Assembly: GCA_024280735.1 (NCBI GenBank)
Contig: JAJRPO010000016.1
Coordinates: forward strand, 1 to 63,923
Reading direction: 5' to 3'
Source of the DNA: Alphaproteobacteria bacterium
GTDB taxonomy: Bacteria; Pseudomonadota; Alphaproteobacteria; Rhodobacterales; Rhodobacteraceae
Length of the DNA stretch: 63,923 bases
A program made the position numbers and the translations under genes. The notes beneath the pieces are model-generated. The model had not been told where the DNA came from, did no database searches, and saw only the letters and a program-made list of their open reading frames with translations. This document shows positions 35,871 to 44,182 of the stretch, one piece after another. Each line of letters starts with the position of its first letter. Within the stretch, counting starts at the first letter, position 1.

Positions 35871-36467
35871 TCAGACGCCATCAACCCCATTTAATATCAA
35901 TCCACTAACCAGTTTTGCATAGCTCTCGCGTTCAGTAACGCTTGCATTACTGTTCCACATGTAGAACCAATTCAACATGCCAAAAGCCGACATGGTGGTG
36001 GCGTGCAATTTGGCAGAATTATCATTGAAAACATCAGGAGCTACGGTGCTGATTATGTCTGAAAAACATTGCACCAAATCGCGTTGATAGCCGCGCAGGA
36101 TTGTTTGCTGCTCTGGCGGCAAGGCAGATAGGCTGCCCGCCTGTATCTGGTGTTCGTGATCCATACCTTGATAGGCCAGCAGAATTTCAGCAACGATGCT
36201 GTGCAGCTTTTCGTCAGGGTTTTGGCCCGCCAGATCAAGGCCACACACACGATCCCGCAGCGCTGCCAAATAACTGTCGAGAATATCAAACAGCAGCGCG
36301 TCCTTGCTGCCGTAATAGTGATAGATCGTGGCCTTGGACACGCCGCATTCCTGCGCCAGCTGCCGCATGGATGCGCGGTCAAAACCCATCGTGGCAAAGG
36401 TTTTGGCGGCGCCTTTCAGGATGTGGGCGCGTTTCTGATCATAGTCTTTGGCAATGGTGCGGGCCAT
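35871..36467 (-). CDS. paaR: TetR family repressor of phenylacetate genes
   Basis: 198 residues. The TetR HTH is clear: KRAHILKGAAKTFATMGFDR, ASMRQLAQECGVSKATIYHY and YGSKDALLFDIL; the C-terminal domain is helical and should bind a CoA intermediate. It is the last gene of paaG-paaI-paaK-paaR, three bases after paaK. PaaR proteins repress paa genes and release on phenylacetyl-CoA. Two matching operators (29587, 39046) support this. A second, unrelated paa regulator (PaaX) lies at 41152. Confidence 0.9.
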   Translation of the reverse strand: MARTIAKDYDQKRAHILKGAAKTFATMGFDRASMRQLAQECGVSKATIYHYYGSKDALLFDILDSYLAALRDRVCGLDLAGQNPDEKLHSIVAEILLAYQGMDHEHQIQAGSLSALPPEQQTILRGYQRDLVQCFSDIISTVAPDVFNDNSAKLHATTMSAFGMLNWFYMWNSNASVTERESYAKLVSGLILNGVDGV

Positions 36468-36470
36468 CGA

Positions 36471-37781
36471 TTATTCCTTAGGGCGATTGTCGATGAGACG
36501 CACGGCCTTGCCTTCTGAGCGGGGAATACCACCGGGGTCGCGCACGTTGATTTCGGCGCTGACGCCCACTACATCCTTGATCCGCTTGGCCAGCATACGG
36601 GCGGCGGCGGATTTGCTGGCTTCATTGGCCGCACTTGGTGTCGCCTCCACATGCACCCGCATGGAATCCATATGGCCCGAGCGGAACAATTCAATCTGGA
36701 AATGCGGCGCAAGGCCGCCTGTGGCCATCAGCTGCTCCTCGATCTGGGTCGGAAACACATTGACGCCGCGCAGGATCATCATGTCGTCAGAGCGGCCGGT
36801 GATTTTCTCCATCCGCCGCATGCTGCGCGCGGTGCCCGGCAACAGGCGGGTCAGATCACGGGTGCGATAACGGATCATCGGCAGGCCTTCTTTGGTCAGG
36901 GTGGTAAATACCAGCTCGCCTGTTTCACCATCTGCCACCAACTCGCCGGTTTCGGGGTTGATCACCTCAGGATAAAAGTGATCCTCCCAGATGTGCAGCC
37001 CGTCTTTGGTCTCGACACATTCATTCGCCACCCCCGGCCCCATAATTTCGGACAGGCCATAGATATCAACCGCATGCATATCAAACGCTTTCTCGACGTT
37101 TTCGCGCATGGCGTTGGTCCACGGTTCTGCGCCGAAAATGCCAACATCTAGCGAACAATCGCGCGGGTCAAACCCCTGTTTGTGGAACTCGTCCAGAATG
37201 TTGAGCATGTAGGACGGCGTGACCATGATTGCGTTGGGTTTGAAATCATTAATCAGCGTGACTTGCCGCTGGGTCTGGCCACCGGAAACGGGGATGACTG
37301 TCGCGCCAAGGCGTTCAATCCCGAGGTGCGCGCCAAGGCCACCGGTGAACAATCCGTACCCATAGGCGTTATGCACGATATTGCCGGGCTTCACGCCAGC
37401 GGCGCGCAAGGAACGGGCACCCAGATCAGCCCAATTGGACAGGTCGGTGGCGGTGTAGCCCACAACAGTGGGTTTGCCGGTCGTGCCAGAGGAGGCATGC
37501 ACCCGCACGATCTGTTCACGCGGCACGGCGAACAGGCCAAAGGGGTAATTGTCGCGCAGGTCGGCCTTATAGGTGAAAGGGAACTTGGATAGATCGGACA
37601 GGGATTTCAGGTCATCGGGATGAACGCCCGCATCGTCAAACCGCTTTTTGTACATGGGCACGTTATTATAAGCGTGGTTCAGCGACCATTTTAGACGGTC
37701 GAGCTGCAACGCCTGAATTTCATCGCGCGAGGCAATTTCGATCGGGTCCAGTGTGGCTTTGTTCGGTGTCAAGTCTTTCAT
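36471..37781 (-). CDS. paaK: Phenylacetate--CoA ligase
   Basis: 436 residues, ANL-family ligase. The P-loop is VHASSGTTGKPTVVGYTATD, then YGLFTGGLGAHLGIERLGAT, the adenylate motif YGLSEIMGPGVANE and TGELVFTTLTKEGLPMIRYR with RTRDLTRLLPGT; the mobile C-terminal domain contains ITGRSDDMMILRGVNVFPTQ. It activates phenylacetate with ATP and CoA, the entry reaction. The start overlaps the paaI stop by four bases. Confidence 0.97.
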   Translation of the reverse strand: MKDLTPNKATLDPIEIASRDEIQALQLDRLKWSLNHAYNNVPMYKKRFDDAGVHPDDLKSLSDLSKFPFTYKADLRDNYPFGLFAVPREQIVRVHASSGTTGKPTVVGYTATDLSNWADLGARSLRAAGVKPGNIVHNAYGYGLFTGGLGAHLGIERLGATVIPVSGGQTQRQVTLINDFKPNAIMVTPSYMLNILDEFHKQGFDPRDCSLDVGIFGAEPWTNAMRENVEKAFDMHAVDIYGLSEIMGPGVANECVETKDGLHIWEDHFYPEVINPETGELVADGETGELVFTTLTKEGLPMIRYRTRDLTRLLPGTARSMRRMEKITGRSDDMMILRGVNVFPTQIEEQLMATGGLAPHFQIELFRSGHMDSMRVHVEATPSAANEASKSAAARMLAKRIKDVVGVSAEINVRDPGGIPRSEGKAVRLIDNRPKE

Positions 37782-38215
37782 ACTTCGGTTTCCTCGTCGA
37801 AATTATTGCCTTTGATGGCACGCGACATGCCGCGAAATTCGGCAATCAAAGTGCCGTCTTGGTTGCAGATTTTCACATCATAGATGCCGTTGCGCCCCGC
37901 AAGTGTTACCTCGGTTGCACGTGCCGTGAGCGTATCGCCGACCCGCCCCGGTGCCAGATAAACAATGTTGTTATTCATCGCCAAGGTGGTCTGGTTACGG
38001 CTGTTGCAGGCATAGGCAAAACAAGTGTCTGCCAATGTATAGGTAATGCCGCCATGGCAGATTTTGTGACCGTTGGCATGATGCCTTTTTACAATCATCG
38101 AAATTTCGGCACTGCCTTCATCAACATTTTCCAGCTTCATACCAAACCAGCGAAACACCTCGTCGGTGACTTGCATTGCAGCGGCGGATTTCTGGGCGCG
38201 CTCACTTGGGGTCAT
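37778..38215 (-). CDS. paaI: Phenylacetic acid degradation hydroxyphenylacetyl-CoA thioesterase PaaI
   Basis: 145 residues, hotdog fold. GHKICHGGITYTLADTCFAY carries the HGG motif with the catalytic region Asp, and VYLAPGRVGDTLTARATEV is the second strand pair. It hydrolyses ring-hydroxylated or dead-end CoA esters and frees CoA. Overlaps paaG and paaK by four bases each. Confidence 0.95.
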   Translation of the reverse strand: MTPSERAQKSAAAMQVTDEVFRWFGMKLENVDEGSAEISMIVKRHHANGHKICHGGITYTLADTCFAYACNSRNQTTLAMNNNIVYLAPGRVGDTLTARATEVTLAGRNGIYDVKICNQDGTLIAEFRGMSRAIKGNNFDEETEV

Positions 38216-39003
38216 TTTTGTGATCCTGTAAACTTGGGGCTGCGTTTTTGTAAAAAGGCGGTAACACCCTCCGCGTAATCAGAGGATTCGCCACAGGTTT
38301 TCTGCGTTTTTGCTTCAAGGTCGATGTGTTCGTCAAACGTGCTGGTTGCGGCTTGCTGGATCAGCGATTTGGTCAAACCAAGGCCCAAGGTCGGGCCGTT
38401 TGCCAGTTGTTCAGCCAAGGCGCGGGCCTCACTCATCAACGCGTCATCGGGAAAGGCTTTCCAGATTAACCCCCAATCTGCGGCTTGTTCTGCTTTCAAA
38501 GGCATGGCGGTCAACGCCAACCCTTTGGCGCGGGCCTCGCCCAACAGATGCGTCAGGGACCAACTGCCACCGGCATCGGGGATCAGGCCAACCTTTGCGA
38601 AAGACTGGATAAATTTGGCGCTGTGGGCCGCCAGAACAATATCACAGGCCAGTGCGATGTTGGCACCCGCCCCCGCAGCAACGCCGTTAACAGCGCAGAT
38701 AACGGGGAATTCCAGCGACCGGATCAGGCGGATAAGCGGGTTATAAAAGATCGCGATGGTGTGGCCAAGGTCTGGAGCGCCATCCATCTTCGAAGGATCA
38801 CGATCCCCCAAATCCTGCCCCGCACAAAACCCGCGACCGGCCCCTGTCAACAGGATAGCCCGCGCACCATTGTCACGTGCTTGTTTCAATTCAGCCCGCA
38901 AAGCATTGTGCATTTCGTCGGTAAAACTGTTCAAACGGTCGGGGCGGTTCAAGGTGATTTCCACCCAATTGCCGTGGTCATACGTTAGGATTGTATCGCT
39001 CAT
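38212..39003 (-). CDS. paaG: 1,2-epoxyphenylacetyl-CoA isomerase (crotonase family)
   Basis: 263 residues from ATG 39003; two adjacent ATGs (39006, 39003) occur and GGGG is better spaced for the second. Crotonase-fold motifs: LTGAGRGFCAGQDLGDRDPS, ICAVNGVAAGAGANIALACD forming the oxyanion hole, and KVGLIPDAGGSWSLTHLLGE with the catalytic acidic residue. It isomerises the ring epoxide to oxepin-CoA. First gene of the minus-strand unit paaG-I-K-R and divergent from paaZ. Confidence 0.93.
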   Translation of the reverse strand: MSDTILTYDHGNWVEITLNRPDRLNSFTDEMHNALRAELKQARDNGARAILLTGAGRGFCAGQDLGDRDPSKMDGAPDLGHTIAIFYNPLIRLIRSLEFPVICAVNGVAAGAGANIALACDIVLAAHSAKFIQSFAKVGLIPDAGGSWSLTHLLGEARAKGLALTAMPLKAEQAADWGLIWKAFPDDALMSEARALAEQLANGPTLGLGLTKSLIQQAATSTFDEHIDLEAKTQKTCGESSDYAEGVTAFLQKRSPKFTGSQK

Positions 39004-39037
39004 CATTGCCCCGCTGTCAGAAACTTCACAAACAGAC

Positions 39038-39066
39038 TTGCATAACCCGAACGGTCGGTCAATAAT
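39038..39066 (+). promoter_or_regulatory. paaZ promoter with PaaR-type operator in the spacer
   Basis: TTGCAT (39038-39043), 17 bases, AATAAT (39061-39066). The spacer holds CCCGAACGGTCGGT (39046-39059), which on the other strand reads ACCGACC-GTTC-GGG, the same half-site and spacing as the paaJ operator. It lies 58 bases before paaG and 30 before paaZ, so one bound repressor could control both. Confidence 0.7.
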
Positions 39067-39096
39067 AATTTCACCCCGAAGATATGAGGAAACGAC

Positions 39097-41127
39097 ATGA
39101 CGCTCTTGCAAGTAAACAGCTTTGCCGCCGGACAATGGATCACCCCAGACGCAAGCGCGCGTCCGATTGAGGATGCGGTGACAGGGCAGGTTTTTGCACT
39201 AGCGGGTAACGCAGCGCTGGATGTACAAGCCATGCTGGAATATGGCCGCAATACCGGCGGGCCTGCACTCAGGGCGTTAACATTTCATGATCGGGCGCGG
39301 ATGCTCAAGGCGCTGGCGGCACATATCGGCAAACACAAGCAGGCGCTTTATGATCTGTCGTTCAAGAGTGGCGCCACGCAAGCGGACCACATGATCGATA
39401 TTGATGGCGGCATCAGCACAATGTTTGTCTTTGCCTCCAAGGGGCGGCGCGAAATGCCGGATGGGCATATCTATGTTGATGGTGAGCTGGAGCAACTCTC
39501 CAGGAATGGCAGCTTCCTCGGCCAACATATTTGCACGCCACTGCAAGGTGTCGCCGTGCATATCAATGCCTTCAACTTTCCTGTCTGGGGGATGCTGGAG
39601 AAGCTGGCGCCGACCCTGCTAGCAGGCGTTCCCGCCATTGTAAAGCCCGCCACGGCGACCTGTTATGTGACGGAATTATGTGTGCGGATCATGCTGGAAA
39701 GCGGTATTCTGCCAGCCGGTGCGCTGCAACTGGTTTCGGGCGGGTTGGGCGACATGCTGGACCATCTGGGAATGCAGGATGTGGTCAGTTTTACCGGCTC
39801 GGCACAGACCGCGCTGAAACTGCGTTCCGCGCCGCATATCTTGGAAAACTCTATCCGGTTCACCGCAGAACAAGACAGCTTGAACGGTTCTATTCTGGGG
39901 CCGGACGCCACGCCCGACACGCCTGAATTCGATCTGTTCATCAAAGAAGTCAGTCGTGAAATGACCACAAAGGCGGGGCAGAAATGTACAGCCATCCGCC
40001 GAATTATTGCGCCAGAAGCACTGGTTCAGCCCGTTATCGAAGCACTGTCAAAGCGATTGGCCAAAACAGTTATCGGCGCGCCTGATTTGGCAAAAACCCG
40101 TATGGGCGCGCTGGTGTCAAACGGCCAGAAACGGGATGTTCTGGAAAAAGCGAATATTATCGCAACCGAGGCAGAGCGGGTTTTTGGCAACCCAGATGAT
40201 TTCACCGTGACGGGTGCCGACGGCACTAAAGGTGCCTTCCTACCGCCGATGCTGTTCCATTGCGCTGATCCCGACACGGCGGTTCGGGTGCATGATACCG
40301 AAGCCTTTGGTCCGGTTTCCACCGTCATGGGGTACCGCGATCTGGAGCATGCAATTGCACTGGCAAACAAGGGGCAAGGGTCACTGGTGGCCTCGGTTAT
40401 CACCCGTGATGCCGATGTGGCACGACAGGTTGCCATTGGCGCAGCGGCGTTTCACGGGCGGCTGTATTTCAACAATCGCGATAGCATGAAAGAATCCACA
40501 GGCCACGGTTCACCCCTGCCCCATATGGTTCACGGTGGGCCGGGGCGCGCGGGCGGCGGCGAGGAACTTGGCGGCGTGCGCGGTGTGATGCATTACATGC
40601 AGCGCACAGCGATTCAAGGCAGCCCGGATATTCTCAGCGCGATCAGTGGAACCTGGATTCCTGGCGCAACGGAACTTGCCAGCGCGGTTCATCCGTTCAC
40701 CCAGCGATTTGACGCGCTGAAAATTGGTCAAACCCTGCATACGGCCCCCCGTATTGTGACGCTGGAGGACATCGAGCATTTCGCCGATTTCACGGGTGAT
40801 AATTTCTATGCCCATATGGATGACGCCGCCGCCAAACGAAACCCGTTCTTTCCGGGCCGCGTGGCGCATGGTTATCTGCTGTTATCCTTCGCGGCTGGCC
40901 TGTTTGTTGAACCAAACGAGGGGCCGGTTCTGGCCAACACCGGCCTTGACAACCTACGCTTCATGCAGCCCGTCGCAGCGGGTGAGGCGATCAAGGTCCG
41001 GCTGACAGTGAAGAAAAAGACCAAACGGAACGAGGAATACGGCGAAGTGCGCTGGCATGTATCCGTTACAAACGACACAGCTGCGCTGGTTGCAGAGTAT
41101 GAGTTGTTAACGATGGTTGCCTATTAA
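39097..41127 (+). CDS. paaZ: Bifunctional oxepin-CoA hydrolase / 3-oxo-5,6-dehydrosuberyl-CoA semialdehyde dehydrogenase
   Basis: 676 residues, two fused domains. The N-terminal aldehyde dehydrogenase (1-520) has AVHINAFNFPVWGMLEKLAP, VSFTGSAQTALKLRSA and TKAGQKCTAIRRIIAPEALV with the catalytic Cys. The C-terminal MaoC-type hydratase (about 535-676) has DFTGDNFYAHMDDAAAKRNP, with Asp/His catalytic residues, and FPGRVAHGYLLLSFAAG. It opens the oxepin ring and oxidises the aldehyde. GAGGAAACGAC precedes ATG. paaX follows. Confidence 0.97.
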   Translation: MTLLQVNSFAAGQWITPDASARPIEDAVTGQVFALAGNAALDVQAMLEYGRNTGGPALRALTFHDRARMLKALAAHIGKHKQALYDLSFKSGATQADHMIDIDGGISTMFVFASKGRREMPDGHIYVDGELEQLSRNGSFLGQHICTPLQGVAVHINAFNFPVWGMLEKLAPTLLAGVPAIVKPATATCYVTELCVRIMLESGILPAGALQLVSGGLGDMLDHLGMQDVVSFTGSAQTALKLRSAPHILENSIRFTAEQDSLNGSILGPDATPDTPEFDLFIKEVSREMTTKAGQKCTAIRRIIAPEALVQPVIEALSKRLAKTVIGAPDLAKTRMGALVSNGQKRDVLEKANIIATEAERVFGNPDDFTVTGADGTKGAFLPPMLFHCADPDTAVRVHDTEAFGPVSTVMGYRDLEHAIALANKGQGSLVASVITRDADVARQVAIGAAAFHGRLYFNNRDSMKESTGHGSPLPHMVHGGPGRAGGGEELGGVRGVMHYMQRTAIQGSPDILSAISGTWIPGATELASAVHPFTQRFDALKIGQTLHTAPRIVTLEDIEHFADFTGDNFYAHMDDAAAKRNPFFPGRVAHGYLLLSFAAGLFVEPNEGPVLANTGLDNLRFMQPVAAGEAIKVRLTVKKKTKRNEEYGEVRWHVSVTNDTAALVAEYELLTMVAY

Positions 41128-41151
41128 GGGCTGGAAGGCCTATGCAAGAAT

Positions 41152-41949
41152 ATGGATAGGCAGAAAATGACATCGTTTGAGGCCGCTATCGCGGCGCTCG
41201 GCAATTTGGGCGATTCCAGTGTTTGGTCGTTGATCGTCACTGTGATGGGTGATCGGGTGGGTGATGGCGGTGTCATTGCCGGCCCCGTTTTGGCCGAGGT
41301 TCTGGAACCCATTGGCGTTAAGCCCGAAGCCCTGCGTGTTGCCCTGCATCGCCTGCGCAAAGATGGCTGGATTGCCAGTAACAAGACGGGGCGCACCAGC
41401 GCGCATCGGTTGACAGACTTTGGCATGGCCGAGACCCGGGTTGCCGCCCTGCGAATTTACCAGCGGCAAGTGGAGCTTCCGGCAAACTGGTATTTGCTGG
41501 TAGGAGAAAAAGACGCAAACCACCCGACCGACGAAAGTATCCTATACTTGGGTCGAGGCGTATATCTAGGGTCGGGGATTGCCCCCGTACAAGATGCGTT
41601 TTTGGTGATTCAGGGCAACAGGCCAACACTCCCCAAATGGTTGAAAAGCCAACTCGGCTGGGATGAACTGGCGGTTTCTTACGCCCAGCTGGCCGAAGCT
41701 TTAGGGATTGTTAATGACGCACTCAGGGCCAACCTGCAACTACTGCCTAATCAAGTCGCCACTCTGCGTACCTTGGTTGTCCACCATTGGCGGCGAAATC
41801 TGCTGCGCCACCAAGACCTTCCTTTAGGGTTTTTCCCCGAGGGTTGGCAAGGAGAGGATTGCCGCGAATTGGTAATGGCGTTGCTGGATCGCCTGCCCCT
41901 TGAGGCTAATACGAAACCAGCATCCAAACCGCCACGGCCCCGAGGATAA
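41152..41949 (+). CDS. paaX: PaaX family transcriptional regulator
   Basis: 265 residues. The N-terminal winged helix (about 18-85) contains SVWSLIVTVMGDRVGDG followed by VKPEALRVALHRLRKDGWIA and KTGRTSAHRLTDFG, the PaaX pattern, with the central and C-terminal PaaX domains after it. PaaX represses phenylacetate genes and is released by phenylacetyl-CoA. ATG 41152 is kept; ATG 41167 with ATAGG ahead is an alternative. Its end overlaps the convergent LysE gene by 44 bases. Having both PaaR and PaaX is notable. Confidence 0.92.
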   Translation: MDRQKMTSFEAAIAALGNLGDSSVWSLIVTVMGDRVGDGGVIAGPVLAEVLEPIGVKPEALRVALHRLRKDGWIASNKTGRTSAHRLTDFGMAETRVAALRIYQRQVELPANWYLLVGEKDANHPTDESILYLGRGVYLGSGIAPVQDAFLVIQGNRPTLPKWLKSQLGWDELAVSYAQLAEALGIVNDALRANLQLLPNQVATLRTLVVHHWRRNLLRHQDLPLGFFPEGWQGEDCRELVMALLDRLPLEANTKPASKPPRPRG

Positions 41950-42505
41950 CACCGAAACCCATGTTCAATACCCGCGCTTCATTTGGTGATCGAAAACGGC
42001 TGGCAACGGTATCGCCCAGTTTTATCCAGACAATAAAAGCAATGAAATTATTCAGCGTAAAGACAGTTGTAATAAGCAATACTGCCCCCGGCTGAGGCTG
42101 ATCTCGATGCCCCAAAAACTGGCTGAACATCAACGCGATGATGACATAGGCCTTTGGGTTCAGCACCAACAAAACCGCCCCATCAAAAAAGCTGGCAGGC
42201 TTGCTAGGCGGTGCCCCATCGGTCACGCCTGCGCGAAACAGCTTCCACGCAATCCACAGAACGTAACCCGCGCCTGCGTTTTTTAGGAGCGCAAAGATTT
42301 GCGGGTGTTGTTGCATGAGCGTAAAAAGACCAAAACCGATGGCCGCTGTCACAATCCATGTGGCAAGATGATAACCAAAGTTTGCAGGCAGCGTAGCGCG
42401 CAGGCCAAAACGCGCGCCGTTGGCAGCAAAAAACATGTTACCGGGGCCGGGACTATAGGCCAGCGGGAACAGGAAAATAATCAGAGCGATAGTGGTTTCG
42501 AGCAT
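41906..42505 (-). CDS. LysE family amino-acid exporter
   Basis: 199 residues with six hydrophobic segments and the LysE/RhtB signature FLFPLAYSPGPGNMFFAANG near the N-terminus. Family members export amino acids or related metabolites by proton antiport. Substrate unknown. It stands alone on the minus strand and its 3' end overlaps paaX by 44 bases. Confidence 0.9.
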   Translation of the reverse strand: MLETTIALIIFLFPLAYSPGPGNMFFAANGARFGLRATLPANFGYHLATWIVTAAIGFGLFTLMQQHPQIFALLKNAGAGYVLWIAWKLFRAGVTDGAPPSKPASFFDGAVLLVLNPKAYVIIALMFSQFLGHRDQPQPGAVLLITTVFTLNNFIAFIVWIKLGDTVASRFRSPNEARVLNMGFGVILGAVAVWMLVSY

Positions 42506-42577
42506 GGTGCGTTCCTAGTTTTACCTTCACCAGGGGACAGCATCGTGTGACGTTGGGCGACCCGTTTCTTGCGGGTT

Positions 42578-43828
42578 CTAAGGCTCAATTATTGGGACAC
42601 GCATGTTTAGGCCTTCAACATCCATTCCCGCAATCTTTTTATAGGTATCCGCAAATCCTTGCCGCTCTGCCAAGGGCATAACCGTTTCAATGTCGTCAAA
42701 CCCAATCGGCGCGCGCGCGTCCACAATATCCAGAATTTTATCCGGCCCATCGCCGCGATTGGCCAACACCACCGCGTTCACCACTGCGCGGCGTTCACTG
42801 TCATAGGTATCAAGCGCATACTGGCCAATCCCGTTATCCCGCAACTCACGCGCCAACACGCGCGCGTCAATAATGGCTTGCGAGGCTCCGTTAGAGCCAA
42901 TGGGATACATCGCATGGGCGGCGTCCCCCAGCAGGGTAACGCGCTCAAAACTCCACTGCGGCAGGGGGTTGCGGTCCACCATGGGAAACTCCCAAATACC
43001 ATCAGCCTGCGCAATAATCTCCGGCACATTGAACCAGTCAAAATCCCAATCTTTGAAATGGGGGGCAAAATCGGCGCGGGTGCCAGCGCGGTTCCAATCC
43101 TGTTTCAACCAATCAAAATCTGGAGGCAAGGCAAGGTCGGCAATCCAGTTGATCAAGCTGCCGCCACCGTCTGTATCGCCAATCGGGTAGGCGACAAATT
43201 TGCACCCCTTGGATCCCGCCATCATCATCGAACGCCCTGTCAGGAACCGTGGTCCCCGCGTAATGCCGCGCCACATCATTGTACCGCCCCAAACGGCGGG
43301 ACCCTCATCAGAATACAAGGTTGACCGAATGCCTGAATTGATCCCGTCGGCCGCAATCAGTACTGACCCAGCCACGGTGCCCAAATCTGCCCCAGTGGCG
43401 CGGTCACTCAGGTTAACCTCAACGCCATCCGCGGAGGCTTTCCAGCCCGTGACAGCCGCGCCCATAGTGATCACGTCACCCGCACGTGCAATCAGCGCAT
43501 CATACAACGCCATCTGCAAACCACCGCGATGGATGGAAAACTGTGGCCAGTTATAACCCGCCAGCTCCCCCCTCGGTTCGCGCCAAATTTCGCGGCCATG
43601 TTTGGAGTAATAGCCAACTTCCTCGGTGCGCAAACCGATTTTATCGAGCGCATCTTCCAGCCCTAACTCAAACAACTCGCGCGTGGCATGGGGTTGTAAG
43701 TTGATCCCCACCCCCAGCGGGCGAATTTCACGCACAGCCTCATAGATATGAAACGGAATGCCCACTTGATGCAGGCTCAGACCCAGCGACAGACCGGCAA
43801 TTCCGGCCCCTGCGATAAGAACAGTCAT
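42578..43828 (-). CDS. Flavin-dependent monooxygenase (PhzS/UbiH-like)
   Basis: 416 residues from ATG 43828, where the Rossmann motif VLIAGAGIAGLSLGLSLHQV begins at once; 22 upstream codons overlap the MoaD-like gene. Other FAD motifs are LIAADGINSGIRSTLYSDEG (DG) and RVTLLGDAAHAMYPIGSNGA (GD). RPLGVGINLQPHATRELFEL is typical of salicylate-hydroxylase-like enzymes. It starts two bases after the MoaD-like stop, so it is translationally coupled. Substrate unknown. Confidence 0.85.
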   Translation of the reverse strand: MTVLIAGAGIAGLSLGLSLHQVGIPFHIYEAVREIRPLGVGINLQPHATRELFELGLEDALDKIGLRTEEVGYYSKHGREIWREPRGELAGYNWPQFSIHRGGLQMALYDALIARAGDVITMGAAVTGWKASADGVEVNLSDRATGADLGTVAGSVLIAADGINSGIRSTLYSDEGPAVWGGTMMWRGITRGPRFLTGRSMMMAGSKGCKFVAYPIGDTDGGGSLINWIADLALPPDFDWLKQDWNRAGTRADFAPHFKDWDFDWFNVPEIIAQADGIWEFPMVDRNPLPQWSFERVTLLGDAAHAMYPIGSNGASQAIIDARVLARELRDNGIGQYALDTYDSERRAVVNAVVLANRGDGPDKILDIVDARAPIGFDDIETVMPLAERQGFADTYKKIAGMDVEGLNMRVPIIEP

Positions 43829-43830
43829 CG

Positions 43831-44076
43831 TTATCCCCCTACCATGAATGGCATCAATACAACTTCGCTGTCGGGGCTGACCGGTGTAAACCACGCCTCG
43901 CGGTAAATCTTGCCGTCAATTGCCAGTGATACGCCCGCTGCGATTTGGCTTTGCAGGCCGGGATAGTTGCGTTCTAATTCGCGTAACACCTGTTTGAAAT
44001 TGGCGGCCTCTACCTCAACCTCTGCCACGCCGTCGGTAGCGCTGCGCAAGGAACCCCAGATGGTGACTTTGACCAT
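43831..44076 (-). CDS. MoaD/ThiS family sulfur-carrier-like protein
   Basis: 81 residues with the beta-grasp ubiquitin-like pattern: MVKVTIWGSLRSATDGVAEV, the helix ANFKQVLRELERNYPGL, VSLAIDGKIYREAWFTPVS and the end VLMPFMVGG. The terminal Gly-Gly, needed for adenylation and thiocarboxylate formation in MoaD and ThiS, is intact. It is coupled to the flavin monooxygenase and lies downstream of a molybdopterin oxidoreductase, so a role in cofactor maturation or as a sulfur donor is an inference. Confidence 0.82.
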   Translation of the reverse strand: MVKVTIWGSLRSATDGVAEVEVEAANFKQVLRELERNYPGLQSQIAAGVSLAIDGKIYREAWFTPVSPDSEVVLMPFMVGG

Positions 44077-44127
44077 TATCTATCAGCTTTTTCTTTGACA
44101 CACAGACCACCGCAAAGTCGCGAAATA

Positions 44128-44165
44128 TCCGGCCACAGGTATGTGTTAACAAACCCATGGCCGGA
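44128..44165. repeat. 8-bp inverted repeat between the molybdoenzyme and MoaD-like genes
   Basis: TCCGGCCA (44128-44135) and TGGCCGGA (44158-44165) are exact inverted repeats around 22 bases. No T run follows in either direction. It could be a processing hairpin or a regulatory site separating the two minus-strand units. Confidence 0.4.
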
Positions 44166-44182
44166 CAATCAAGATTTAATGA

